This document shows, piece after piece, positions 8,306 through 16,619 of a DNA stretch of 64,000 nt (positions within the stretch are counted from its first letter, which is position 1; each line of letters begins with the position of its first letter). The position numbers and the translations under genes were made by a program. The stretch lies in contig JAQYPV010000011.1 of NCBI GenBank assembly GCA_028726605.1, positions 60,412 through 124,411 of the forward strand. Reading direction: 5' to 3'. A model generated the notes under the pieces. That model worked only from the letters and a program-made list of their open reading frames with translations, did not search any database and was not told where the DNA came from. Source of the stretch: Peptoniphilaceae bacterium. Its GTDB lineage: Bacteria; Bacillota; Clostridia; Tissierellales; Peptoniphilaceae.

Positions 8306-8435
8306 CTAACGTCTGACGAGCACTTTGCTGCGCGTCCCGGTCCAGGCGCTGCGCGACATCGCAACGTTCACCGCCTCAATGCACCGTCGCATCACTCATC
8401 ACCGCCCGCACCCCAACCCACGAAAGGAGAACCGC

Positions 8436-9422
8436 ATGCCGCGCCTCTTGAATTTCGGCTCACTCAATCTGGACAAGACCTACTCGGTGCCCCACATCAT
8501 CCGTCCGGGTGAGACGCTGGCCGCAACCCACTACGACGTGTTCATCGGCGGAAAAGGGCTCAATCAGTCCATCGCCCTGGCGCGAGCCGGCGCTGATGTG
8601 ATGCACGCGGGCCTCGTCGGCGAGACGGATGGCGACGCCCTCCTCGCGCGGCTTGAGGAAAACGACGTAGACACGACCTTGGTGGAAAAGCGCCCCCTGC
8701 CGAGCGGCCACACGATCATCCAAGTCGACGACAGCGGCGCGAATTGCATCATCGTGGAAGGCGGGGCGAATCGCGCCGTCGATGCGGCCTTTGCCGAAAA
8801 GGTGTTGTCGCAGTTCAACACGGGCGACGTCCTCATCCTCCAAAACGAAATCTCCGCACTGGCCGAGATCGTGGACATGGCGTCGGAACGCGGCATGAAA
8901 ATTGTGCTCAACCCCTCCCCCATGGACGAACGCCTTCAAGCGCTGGATCTCAGTAAAATCGACATCTTCGTGGTCAACGAAGGCGAAGGCGCGGCGATGA
9001 CGGGGGCCGAAGTCCCGGAGGACATCCTCAATATATACAGCGAAAGATTCCCCCATCAGACCGTGATCCTCACGCTGGGCGAAAAAGGCGCATGGTATCA
9101 GGGCGCGGCGCAGCCCTTCGCGATGTCCCAAGGGGCAGACGCTGCGCCCGCCGGAAAACAAGTCGAAAACGCCACATCGTCCGCGTCTTCTCCTGCTCAG
9201 GCGCCCCTGCGATTCTACACACCGGCGGAAACCATCAAGCCCGTGGACACGACGGGCGCAGGCGACACCTTCTCCGGGTATCTCATCGCCGGACTCATCA
9301 GTGGGCTCACCCCGCAGCAAGCCATGGCACGGGCGACGAAGGCCGCCGCCATCGCCTGCCTCACAAAGGGAGCATCAAACGCCATTCCGCGATGGGAAGA
9401 TGTGCCATGGACCGATCAGTAA
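8436..9422 (+). CDS. rbsK: Ribokinase (PfkB family)
   Basis: A 328-residue sugar kinase that would phosphorylate D-ribose to ribose 5-phosphate. Family marks are the N-terminal NFGSLNLD, the GGKGLNQSIALARAGA motif, VNEGEG in the middle, and the C-terminal signature PVDTTGAGDTFSG with the catalytic aspartate in GAGD. The ATG at 8436 is preceded by AAAGGAG and gives the normal family N-terminus, so the longer open frame upstream is not used. There is an extra Ala/Ser/Gln/Pro-rich insert of about 35 residues before the PVDTTGAGD motif (after EKGAWY), which ordinary ribokinases lack. First gene of the rbs operon; its end overlaps the start of rbsR by 16 bases. Confidence 0.92.
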   Translation: MPRLLNFGSLNLDKTYSVPHIIRPGETLAATHYDVFIGGKGLNQSIALARAGADVMHAGLVGETDGDALLARLEENDVDTTLVEKRPLPSGHTIIQVDDSGANCIIVEGGANRAVDAAFAEKVLSQFNTGDVLILQNEISALAEIVDMASERGMKIVLNPSPMDERLQALDLSKIDIFVVNEGEGAAMTGAEVPEDILNIYSERFPHQTVILTLGEKGAWYQGAAQPFAMSQGADAAPAGKQVENATSSASSPAQAPLRFYTPAETIKPVDTTGAGDTFSGYLIAGLISGLTPQQAMARATKAAAIACLTKGASNAIPRWEDVPWTDQ

Positions 9423-10669
9423 AATCTTCGACTCCAAAACCCAGGGGCCAAACGCGGGAGCCGCAACAAACATCAGATCGAAAGCCAACGACGCCACTAC
9501 CGGCAAATCGACAGCCAGCGAAGCCACAGCCGTCCGATCGGAAGTCGTCGGTAAACAAAACGACGAATCAAAAACAACCGACAAAAGAGCCATCCGTTCC
9601 AGAAGCGGCATCTTCCAAAAACCAAACGCACGCCCGGCCCACCATCAAGGACGTGGCCAAGCGCGCCGGGGTCTCGGTGGCGACGGTGTCCTTTGTCTTA
9701 AATGGCAAGGACGAGCGCATTCGCCCACAGACCGCAGATCGCGTGCGGGACGCCGTCGACGCCTTGCAGTACACCCCGAACACCCTGGCAAAGCAGCTCA
9801 AGACCCGCACCGCCGAGACGCTGGCACTGCTCGTCCCCGATCTGCGCAACGACTTCTTTTCGGAAATCGCAGACGAGGCGCTGTCCGAGGCGCAGGCCCA
9901 CGGGAAACTCATCGCCATGATGCGCCTGCCAGCATCGGAAGATGAACGCCATCAGCTGGGCGAAGCCTTCCGCAGCGGGCGATTCGCCGGCGCACTCGTG
10001 GTGAGTCGTCAGTTCGACCCGCTTCTCGAGGACGTACTAGATGCCTCCATGCTCCCCTTCGTCATGCTCGACGAATCCATCCGCCTGCGCCACGCCGTCA
10101 CCCTCGTGACCGGCGACAGCGACCGTGGCGGCCAGTTGGTGGGCGACTATCTCGTGAATCAAGGCCACACGCACTTGGCCTGTCTCACCGGTCCGCAGGA
10201 GACGCCGAACTCCATGCGTCGCCTCTCGGGCTTTCTGAAGGCGCTGATGCGCCACGACATCACCTTGAAAAATGAGAACATCCTGCTGGGCGACTACACC
10301 TTGCGAGGTGGCTACGAGGCCATCAAAAACTGGGACGATCCCGACGTGACGGCCCTGTTCGCGTTCAACGACCTCTCCGCCATCGGAGCCATGCAGGCGT
10401 TGCGCGAAAAAGGCAAGCGGGTGCCCGAAGACATCTCGGTCATCGGCTACGACCACATCGCGATGGCCGACTACTTACCACAAAAGCTCACCACGGTCGC
10501 GCAACAGGCCGACCGCATCGGGCGGCGCGGCGTACGCGAACTGCTATACGCCATCGACGGGCACCCGGATGCGGAGACGCACGTCAAAGAAGTGCTGATC
10601 CCGCCGAAACTCGTCATCGGCGAAACCGTCGCACGTCGCAACGAAACGCCCGAAAGGCGCACGCAATAG
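9407..10669 (+). CDS. rbsR: LacI-family regulator of the rbs operon, with long N-terminal extension
   Basis: A 420-residue LacI-family protein. The helix-turn-helix (TIKDVAKRAGVSVATVSFVLNG) begins only at about residue 75; before it is a Lys/Pro/Gln/Ser/Thr-rich, apparently disordered tail. The start at 9407 follows GGAAGA; no in-frame ATG, GTG or TTG occurs between the tail and the helix-turn-helix, so the tail must be translated. The C-terminal part is a normal sugar-sensor domain and is close to the als regulator (TGPQETPNSMRRLSG). It likely represses from the palindrome at 8294-8305 and is induced by ribose. The start overlaps the end of rbsK by 16 bases, so the pair are coupled. Confidence 0.87.
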   Translation: MDRSVKSSTPKPRGQTREPQQTSDRKPTTPLPANRQPAKPQPSDRKSSVNKTTNQKQPTKEPSVPEAASSKNQTHARPTIKDVAKRAGVSVATVSFVLNGKDERIRPQTADRVRDAVDALQYTPNTLAKQLKTRTAETLALLVPDLRNDFFSEIADEALSEAQAHGKLIAMMRLPASEDERHQLGEAFRSGRFAGALVVSRQFDPLLEDVLDASMLPFVMLDESIRLRHAVTLVTGDSDRGGQLVGDYLVNQGHTHLACLTGPQETPNSMRRLSGFLKALMRHDITLKNENILLGDYTLRGGYEAIKNWDDPDVTALFAFNDLSAIGAMQALREKGKRVPEDISVIGYDHIAMADYLPQKLTTVAQQADRIGRRGVRELLYAIDGHPDAETHVKEVLIPPKLVIGETVARRNETPERRTQ

Positions 10670-10739
10670 GCGCCTGCCGTCGACGCAGAAGAAAGACGCA
10701 CGCAACGGACAGAGAGAACATACCCAGAAAGGAGGCTCC

Positions 10740-12233
10740 ATGGGAAAAGAAATCCTGACGATGAAGCACATTTCCAAGTCGTTTCCCGGCGTGAAGGCGC
10801 TGGATGACGTGGAATTTCACATCTACGAAGGCGAAGTCATGGGATTTTTGGGCGAAAACGGCGCCGGAAAATCCACGTTGATGAAAATCCTCTCAGGTGT
10901 GTACATCAAAGATGCCGGCACCATCACGCTCGACGGCGAGCCCTATGAAGTGAACCGCCCGAGCGAAGCCATGGAAAAAGGCGTCGCCATCATTCACCAA
11001 GAACTGAACCTCGTGCCCGCCATGAACGTCTACGAGAACATCTTCTTAGGCCGCGAGCCGGTCCAAGGCGGAGGACGTCTCAAGAAGGCGGAAATGCGTA
11101 CGCGCGCCCGAGAACTTCTGGCGATGTTGCAGGTCAACATCGATCCGGATTGTCCGGTCTCTTCCCTCTCCATCGCACAGCAGCAGATGGTGGAAGTGGC
11201 CAAGGCGCTCTCTCTCAACGCGCGCATCATCATCATGGACGAGCCGACGGATACGCTGACCACGCAAGAAGTGCACAGCCTCTTCCAAGTCATCCGTCGT
11301 CTCACCGCCGCCAACAAAGGCATCGTCTACATTTCCCATCGCCTCGAAGAAATCGACCAGATCTGCGATCGCTACATCGTCCTGCGCGACGGCAAATTCA
11401 TCGGCGAACGCCGTGTGGCCGAGTCCCAACAGGACGAGATGATTCGCATGATGGTGGGACGCACGATGGAGGAGCAGATGTCCTACGTACCGGCTCATCC
11501 GGAAGGCGTGCTCCTGTACGTGAGACATCTCACGACGGACGACGTCACCGATATCTCCTTTACCGTCCGTGCCGGCGAAATCGTGGGGCTGGCGGGTCTC
11601 GTGGGCGCGGGGCGCACCGAGCTGGCCCACGCCCTGTACGGCGCGGCCCCCATCCGCCAAGGGGAAATCCTCTTAAATGGGCAAGACGCGCGCGCCAGAA
11701 GTCCGCGTGAAGCCATTGACCACGGCATCGTCTACGTCAGTGAAGATCGCAAGAGCGACGGGCTCATTTTGAACATGACGGTCCAAGAGAACATGACCTT
11801 GCCCTCGCTCAAAAAATTCACGAAAAACGGGCGCATCGACAAGGCGGCGGAGCGGAAGGCCACGGAAGGCTACGTCGCGGGGCTGGCGGTCAAGACCCCG
11901 TCCATTCACCAAGTCGTGGACTACTTGAGCGGCGGCAACCAGCAGAAGGTCGCCATCGCGAAGGCTCTGATGACGGAGCCGGAAGTGCTCGTGCTGGATG
12001 AGCCGACGCGCGGCATCGACGTGGGCGCAAAGCACGAGATCTACGAATTGCTCAACGAGATTAAGGCGCGAGGCAAGGCGGTTCTGATGATTTCTTCGGA
12101 CATGCCGGAGATTCTGGGCATTTGCGACCGCATCCTGGTGATGAACGAAGGGCGTTTAAAGGGCGAACTCATGCGCGACGAAGCGACACAGGAGCGCATT
12201 ATGGAAAAGATTGTGGAGGGCGTGGAAGCATGA
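10740..12233 (+). CDS. rbsA: Ribose ABC transporter, double ATP-binding protein
   Basis: A 497-residue fused ATPase of the CUT2 class. Domain 1 carries Walker A GENGAGKS at 38-45 and the Walker B IIIMDEPTDTL; domain 2 has the usual degenerate Walker A GLVGAGRTEL and the LSGGNQQKVAIAKAL signature followed by VLDEPTRGID. It drives ribose uptake together with RbsC. AGAAAGGAGG lies just upstream of the start. Its TGA overlaps the ATG of rbsC (ATGA). Position between rbsR and rbsC and the downstream rbsD fix the ribose assignment better than the sequence itself does. Confidence 0.92.
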   Translation: MGKEILTMKHISKSFPGVKALDDVEFHIYEGEVMGFLGENGAGKSTLMKILSGVYIKDAGTITLDGEPYEVNRPSEAMEKGVAIIHQELNLVPAMNVYENIFLGREPVQGGGRLKKAEMRTRARELLAMLQVNIDPDCPVSSLSIAQQQMVEVAKALSLNARIIIMDEPTDTLTTQEVHSLFQVIRRLTAANKGIVYISHRLEEIDQICDRYIVLRDGKFIGERRVAESQQDEMIRMMVGRTMEEQMSYVPAHPEGVLLYVRHLTTDDVTDISFTVRAGEIVGLAGLVGAGRTELAHALYGAAPIRQGEILLNGQDARARSPREAIDHGIVYVSEDRKSDGLILNMTVQENMTLPSLKKFTKNGRIDKAAERKATEGYVAGLAVKTPSIHQVVDYLSGGNQQKVAIAKALMTEPEVLVLDEPTRGIDVGAKHEIYELLNEIKARGKAVLMISSDMPEILGICDRILVMNEGRLKGELMRDEATQERIMEKIVEGVEA

Positions 12234-13186
12234 CAAACGAGAAAACCAAGCAGAAAAAAACGCTTCCGAAAATAGTACAGCCGCTGTTGGTCTTAGTGGG
12301 ACTCATCGTCATTTTGAGCGTGTTAAGCCCCAGTTTTCTAACCATGAGTAACCTCATGAACGTCTTGCGCCAGGTCTCCGTGAACGGCATGATCGCCGCG
12401 GGCCTCACGCTGGTCATCCTGACGGGCGGCATTGACCTCTCCGTCGGCTCCATTCTGGCCTTTTCTGGCGCGGTCACGGCCCTCTTGCTCCAGCGGCAGA
12501 TGCCCCTCGCCGTGGCGCTCGTGGCGGGCCTCGGCGTCGGCGTGGTGTTCGGTCTCGTGAACGGCACCCTCGTCACACGGGCCAAGGTGCAGCCCTTCAT
12601 CGGCACCCTCGTCTCGATGATGTTCTTGCGCGGTGCGACGCTGGTCTTGACGGATGGCAAGCCCATTGCCATCCCGCGGGAGGGCAACGAGATGTTGAAC
12701 TGGTTCGGTCGCGGCGACATCTTCGGCATTCCGGTGCCGATGATCCTCACGCTCATCGTCTTTGCGGTGCTCTACTACGTCCTTTCGCAGACGCGCTACG
12801 GGCGGCACCTCTACGCCGTCGGCGGCAATGAAAAGGCCGCGCGCCTGGCGGGCGTGGACACCAAGAAGACGCAGGCCATCGCCTATCTGATCTGCGGCAT
12901 CACGGCGTTTATGGCGGGCGTCATCGTCACGTCCCGTCTCTCTTCGGCACAGCCGACCGCCGGCGAGGGCTATGAAATGGACGCCATCGCCGCCGTCGTG
13001 TTAGGAGGCACGTCCATGACGGGCGGCCAGGGCACCATCCCCGGGACGCTCATCGGCGTGCTCATCATGGGGGTGCTCAACAACGCCTTGAACTTGATGA
13101 ATGTCCCTTCGTATTATCAGCAGATTGCGAAGGCCGTCATCATCCTGATTGCGGTGTTGCTCGACCGCAAAAAGCAGGCGGAGTAA
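12230..13186 (+). CDS. rbsC: Ribose ABC transporter, permease
   Basis: A 318-residue integral membrane protein with a charged N-terminal tail (rich in Lys) and about eight to ten hydrophobic spans. It has the family segments LTGGIDLSVGSILAFSGAV, the cytoplasmic loop YAVGGNEKAARLAGV, and AVVLGGTSMTGGQG near the C-terminus. The ATG at 12230 overlaps the rbsA stop, and the longer open frame upstream lies inside rbsA. It is the membrane channel for ribose import with RbsA and RbsB. Confidence 0.92.
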   Translation: MTNEKTKQKKTLPKIVQPLLVLVGLIVILSVLSPSFLTMSNLMNVLRQVSVNGMIAAGLTLVILTGGIDLSVGSILAFSGAVTALLLQRQMPLAVALVAGLGVGVVFGLVNGTLVTRAKVQPFIGTLVSMMFLRGATLVLTDGKPIAIPREGNEMLNWFGRGDIFGIPVPMILTLIVFAVLYYVLSQTRYGRHLYAVGGNEKAARLAGVDTKKTQAIAYLICGITAFMAGVIVTSRLSSAQPTAGEGYEMDAIAAVVLGGTSMTGGQGTIPGTLIGVLIMGVLNNALNLMNVPSYYQQIAKAVIILIAVLLDRKKQAE

Positions 13187-13211
13187 CCGCGAGCGTAAAG
13201 AAAGGAGTTCT

Positions 13212-13607
13212 ATGAAGAAGAGTGGAATCTTGCAAGGGGCGCTCGCGCGGGTCATCGCGACGTCGGAGCACGGGGATCTGCTGCTCATCGGCGATGCCGG
13301 CATGCCCATTCCCGATGGGGTGGAGTGCATTGACCTCGCGCTCTGCGAGGGGCACGTGCCGTTCAAGGCGGCGCTCTGCTCCGTGCTGGGCGAAATGACG
13401 GTGCAAAAGGCGTATCTGGCGACGGAGACGGCCTCGGAAAGTCCGGCGATGCAGCAGGTGATCGATGCGGCGATTGGCGATCTGCCGGTCGAACGTCTGT
13501 CTCACGAGGACCTCAAGGCGCTTTCGACGCTGTGCAAGGCGGCCGTCCGCACGGGCGAATACACCCCCTATGCCAACATCATTCTGGAATCCGGCGTCAA
13601 TTTTTAG
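13212..13607 (+). CDS. rbsD: D-ribose pyranase
   Basis: A 131-residue RbsD/FucU family protein, of typical length. It catalyses the pyranose-furanose interconversion of ribose so that the kinase receives its preferred form. H20 (in SEHGD) and D28 (in GDAGMP) are the expected active-site residues, and TPYANIIL near the C-terminus provides the conserved Tyr and Asn. AAAGGAG precedes the ATG at 13212. The gene lies between rbsC and rbsB, a common arrangement. Confidence 0.93.
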   Translation: MKKSGILQGALARVIATSEHGDLLLIGDAGMPIPDGVECIDLALCEGHVPFKAALCSVLGEMTVQKAYLATETASESPAMQQVIDAAIGDLPVERLSHEDLKALSTLCKAAVRTGEYTPYANIILESGVNF

Positions 13608-13643
13608 GCGCCTCTCTAAAAAAAAAAACAAGAAGGAGTGAAC

Positions 13644-14639
13644 ATGAAAACGACAAAGAAATGGTTATCAATTCTGACCGCTTTTGGTCTGGCTCTCGGG
13701 CTGGCGGCCTGTGGCAATGGGGGCAATGCCTCCACCGAGGCGGCGACGGACGCAGGTGCGGACACGACCGCTGCAGAGACGGCTGCGGAAGAGTCCACAG
13801 AAGCGGCGTCGGAGAGCACGTCGGCGGGCGACAAGACCATCGGTTTTGTCATTTCGACGCAGACGAACCCGTTCTTCGTTTCGATGAAGGAAGGCGCGGA
13901 AGCCAAGGCCAAAGATTTGGGCGTAAACCTCATCGTACTGGATGCACAGGATGATGCAGCGCAGGCGACGGCGGGGATGGAAGACCTCATCACCAAGAAG
14001 GTGGATCTCATCATCGTCAATCCGACGGACTCCGACGCCATTGGCAATGCGGTCATCGAGGCCAATGACGCTCAGATTCCGGTCATCACGGTGGACCGTG
14101 CGTCGAACGCGGGTGACGTGCTGACGCACATTGCATCGGACAACGTCGCCGGCGGAAAGATGGCGGGCGATCTCATCATAGAGAAGTTGGGTGGCAAAGG
14201 CAAGGTCGTGGAATTGGAAGGCGTTCCGGGCGCGAACTCGGCCATTGAGCGCGGCCAGGGCTTCAACGACGCCATCGCTACGTCGGACATCGAAGTCGTC
14301 GCCAAGCAGACTGCCAACTTCGACCGCACTGAGGGGTTGAACGTCATGGAGAACATCCTGCAAGCGCAGCCTGAGATCGACGCCGTGTTTGCGCACAACG
14401 ACGAGATGGCACTGGGCGCGCTGGAAGCCATCGAAGGCTCTGGCCGCGAGATTCTGGTCGTGGGCTTTGACGCCACGGACGACGCCGTGAAGGCCGTCGA
14501 AGATGGACGCATGACCGCCACCGTCGCGCAGCAGCCGCAACTCATGGGCGAAATGGCCATTGAGTACGCTTTGAAAGCCATCAACGGCGAGACCCTCGAG
14601 AAGAGCATTCCGGTCGATCTGCAGCTGGTGACCAAGTAA
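13644..14639 (+). CDS. rbsB: Ribose-binding lipoprotein
   Basis: A 331-residue solute-binding lipoprotein. The signal peptide ends in a lipobox (LGLAAC, with Gly-Asn after the cysteine), followed by an Ala/Glu/Thr/Ser-rich linker of about 40 residues and a two-lobe ribose-binding domain (TIGFVISTQTNPFFVSMKEG, INPTDSDA-like segment, DRASNAGD, ASDNVAGG, AHNDEMALGA, VVGFDATDDA). ATG at 13644 is chosen over a GTG at 13638 because AGAAGGAG overlaps the GTG. A run of ten A's lies just upstream. It is the last gene of the operon, so it lacks the post-gene hairpin seen in the other sugar operons and is followed by the terminator at 14760. Confidence 0.92.
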   Translation: MKTTKKWLSILTAFGLALGLAACGNGGNASTEAATDAGADTTAAETAAEESTEAASESTSAGDKTIGFVISTQTNPFFVSMKEGAEAKAKDLGVNLIVLDAQDDAAQATAGMEDLITKKVDLIIVNPTDSDAIGNAVIEANDAQIPVITVDRASNAGDVLTHIASDNVAGGKMAGDLIIEKLGGKGKVVELEGVPGANSAIERGQGFNDAIATSDIEVVAKQTANFDRTEGLNVMENILQAQPEIDAVFAHNDEMALGALEAIEGSGREILVVGFDATDDAVKAVEDGRMTATVAQQPQLMGEMAIEYALKAINGETLEKSIPVDLQLVTK

Positions 14640-14759
14640 CAGTTGCGCCGCACGCCAGGCCTTCAAGTGGAATGGCAGCCCGTGACCCAGGTACGGCGTC
14701 ACGGGCCGGCACCCTCACGGGCCGGCGGCCTCACATTACAGGGGATCCCCCCCTATCAC

Positions 14760-14807
14760 AAAAGCGCCTCGCTCCCATAGGATTCTCTGGTGGCGGGGCG
14801 CTTTTGG
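14760..14807 (+). terminator. rbs operon terminator
   Basis: AAAAGCGCCTCGC (14760-14772) pairs with GCGGGGCGCTTTT (14793-14805) with a single G-T wobble, leaving a 20-base loop and a T run. About 120 bases after rbsB. Confidence 0.8.
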
Positions 14808-14923
14808 TTCCCATCGGCGATCAAGGCACACAGCGTCTTCATCGCAAGATGTATTCCGTGTTCTCAGCGCTAGATTCGTGGTGATCCGACGGGGCGCGGG
14901 CCGAAAGGCGGCTTCCGTAGTTC

Positions 14924-14982
14924 GAAGACTCGATATTGATTGTTAAGCCGGGATGAAGACTCGGTATTGATTGTTAAGTCGG
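14924..14982. repeat. 28-bp direct repeat, two copies
   Basis: GAAGACTCGATATTGATTGT at 14924 continues for 28 bases and recurs at 14955-14982 with two changes; the period is 31. It abuts the left end of dispersed element copy B. Confidence 0.75.
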
Positions 14983-14988
14983 CACATC

Positions 14989-15277
14989 GCGTAGGGGCAA
15001 TTATCCATTTTTTCGCAAAGCAGTATAGCCTATCGAAAATCGTATGGGCAAATCCAGTTTACGTTCTCCAGCGTCTACGCGGCGTGCCGGCAAAGTCATC
15101 ATTTTCTTCATATGCGTATATTTTCAGGCCCTTGTGTATACGCAAATGAACTTTTTCTCTCATAGCGTCTATTTTTGCGCCGAAACGATAGACGGTCAGG
15201 ACGCTTTTGCTCATTTTCCCCACACCATTTTTCACGGTGTATACGCTTTGAGGCGTTTCTTCAAAAATGCCCACACC
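14989..15277 (+). repeat. 289-bp dispersed intergenic element, copy B
   Basis: Second copy of the element. Landmarks are GTAGGGGCAA at 14991, TGGGCAAATC at 15045, GCGTATATTTT at 15114, GCGTCTATTTTT at 15165, TCCCCACACC at 15217, GTATACGC at 15239 and TGCCCACACC at 15268. The offsets from the first motif (54, 123, about 175, 226, 248, 277) equal those of copy A. It lies between the convergent rbsB and galM genes. The gap from 14640 to 15444 otherwise holds the rbs terminator and two short tandem repeats; no gene is seen. Confidence 0.8.
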
Positions 15278-15355
15278 GCCATGCTTCACACTTTCTCGAA
15301 CACCCCATTCGTCGTCTCTTCGCGGCAGGTCTCGCCTTTTTCCATCAAAACCGCT

Positions 15356-15440
15356 GCCCCGCCGAGATCCTCCGAGAGCTGTCCCGCCGAGATCCTCCGA
15401 GAGCTTTCCCGCCAAGATCCTCCGAGCGCTGTCCCGCCCT
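15356..15440. repeat. 25-bp tandem repeat, 3.4 units
   Basis: Unit GTCCCGCCGAGATCCTCCGA plus GAGCT; copies begin at 15356, 15381 and 15406, with a partial fourth at 15431. It ends just before the 3' end of galM. Confidence 0.85.
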
Positions 15441-15444
15441 CGCC

Positions 15445-16482
15445 TCACTTTGCTTCGAACACGCGATACGTCGTGCGCTGGCGATAGATTTCGCCTTTTT
15501 TGAGCACCACCGATGGGAAGTTGTCGTGATGAATGGCGTCCGGCCACGCCTGTGTCTCCAGACAAAATGCCGACCGAGCCGGGTAGTGCGCGCCATTTTT
15601 GCCTGGAGTACCGTCCAGATAGTTGGCAGTGTAGAGTTGCACGCCGGGCGCAGTGGTGGAGCACTCCAAAACGAGTCCGCCACCCGTCACCCGTGCGGCG
15701 AGGCGCCCTGGCACATAGGGTTCGTGTCCCAGCACGAAATTGTGGTCATAGCCATGGCCAAGCGTAATCTGTGGATGCTCCTGCGCCAAGCCGTCCACGA
15801 AGCGCACCGGCGCACGCAGATCAAAGGGACCTTCGACAGGCAACACCTCGCCCGTCGGCAAGCTACTCGCATCACACGCCGTGAAGGCGTCGGCCAAAAT
15901 CTGAATGGCCTGATCGCCCAAAGTGCCGGCATCGTGACCCAAGAGATTGAAATACGCGTGGCACGTGAGATTGCACAGCGTGTCAGCGTCGCTTTCGGCC
16001 ACGTAGTCGAGAGAGAGGCGGCCGTCATCGCCGAGCGAATACATTACCTCAACGGACAGATTCCCGGGAAAACCCTCGTCGCCATCCGGACTGTCGTACG
16101 ACAACACGAGCGCGCCATCGCGCTCCGACGCCTTCCAGATGACCTGGTCGAAACCCACGACGCCGCCGTGAATACTGTTTGCCCCACTATTGGCGGCCAG
16201 CGGATAGTGCTGGCCATTCAGATCGAACGACGCCCCGCCGATGCGGTTCGCCACGCGACCCACGATGGCGCCAAAATACTTGTCCTGCGCCTCAAGTTCT
16301 TGAAGCGTCTCGGAACCGAGCACGATGTCCCGCGTTCCCTCAGCGATCGGCACGCGAAACGAGCGCAGCGTCCCCCCACGCGTCAGGATTTCGGCGACGT
16401 AGTCGCCCGCCTCCAGCGTCCAGAGATCCACGACCTCGCCCCGCGATGTCGTGCCAAAAACCGTCTTGTGTAGCGTGGCCAT
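15445..16482 (-). CDS. galM: Aldose 1-epimerase (mutarotase)
   Basis: A 345-residue mutarotase that interconverts the alpha and beta anomers of galactose and other aldoses in the cytoplasm. Family marks are the substrate-binding NSIHGG (about residue 100), the catalytic histidine in LTCHAYFNL (about 175), HGYDHNF, and the catalytic glutamate in CLETQ near the C-terminus. Length and order are normal. GAAAGGAG precedes the ATG. It lies downstream of galT in the same direction, separated by about 135 bases with a hairpin, and together with galT and the mgl transporter forms a galactose block. No galK or galE is seen in the window. Confidence 0.93.
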   Translation of the reverse strand: MATLHKTVFGTTSRGEVVDLWTLEAGDYVAEILTRGGTLRSFRVPIAEGTRDIVLGSETLQELEAQDKYFGAIVGRVANRIGGASFDLNGQHYPLAANSGANSIHGGVVGFDQVIWKASERDGALVLSYDSPDGDEGFPGNLSVEVMYSLGDDGRLSLDYVAESDADTLCNLTCHAYFNLLGHDAGTLGDQAIQILADAFTACDASSLPTGEVLPVEGPFDLRAPVRFVDGLAQEHPQITLGHGYDHNFVLGHEPYVPGRLAARVTGGGLVLECSTTAPGVQLYTANYLDGTPGKNGAHYPARSAFCLETQAWPDAIHHDNFPSVVLKKGEIYRQRTTYRVFEAK

Positions 16483-16557
16483 CGCCCGCTCCTTTCCTTC
16501 TTTTCATTTGCGATGTCGACACCCGAACACCCGGAAATGTCGAACCGGATGAAACGA

Positions 16558-16590
16558 GCGCGCCGAAAGAGACTCTCACCTCCGGCGCGC
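16558..16590 (-). terminator. Possible hairpin after galT
   Basis: GCGCGCCG (16558-16565) can pair with CGGCGCGC (16583-16590). The tract that follows on the minus strand is not T rich, so termination is uncertain. Confidence 0.4.
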
Positions 16591-16619
16591 CGTGCTTCCC
16601 TATTAACGCAACGACTCCC

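Noticed and set aside
8460..9320. 286-codon frame opposite rbsK
   Set aside because: Antisense to a well-supported ribokinase; composition effect of high GC third positions.
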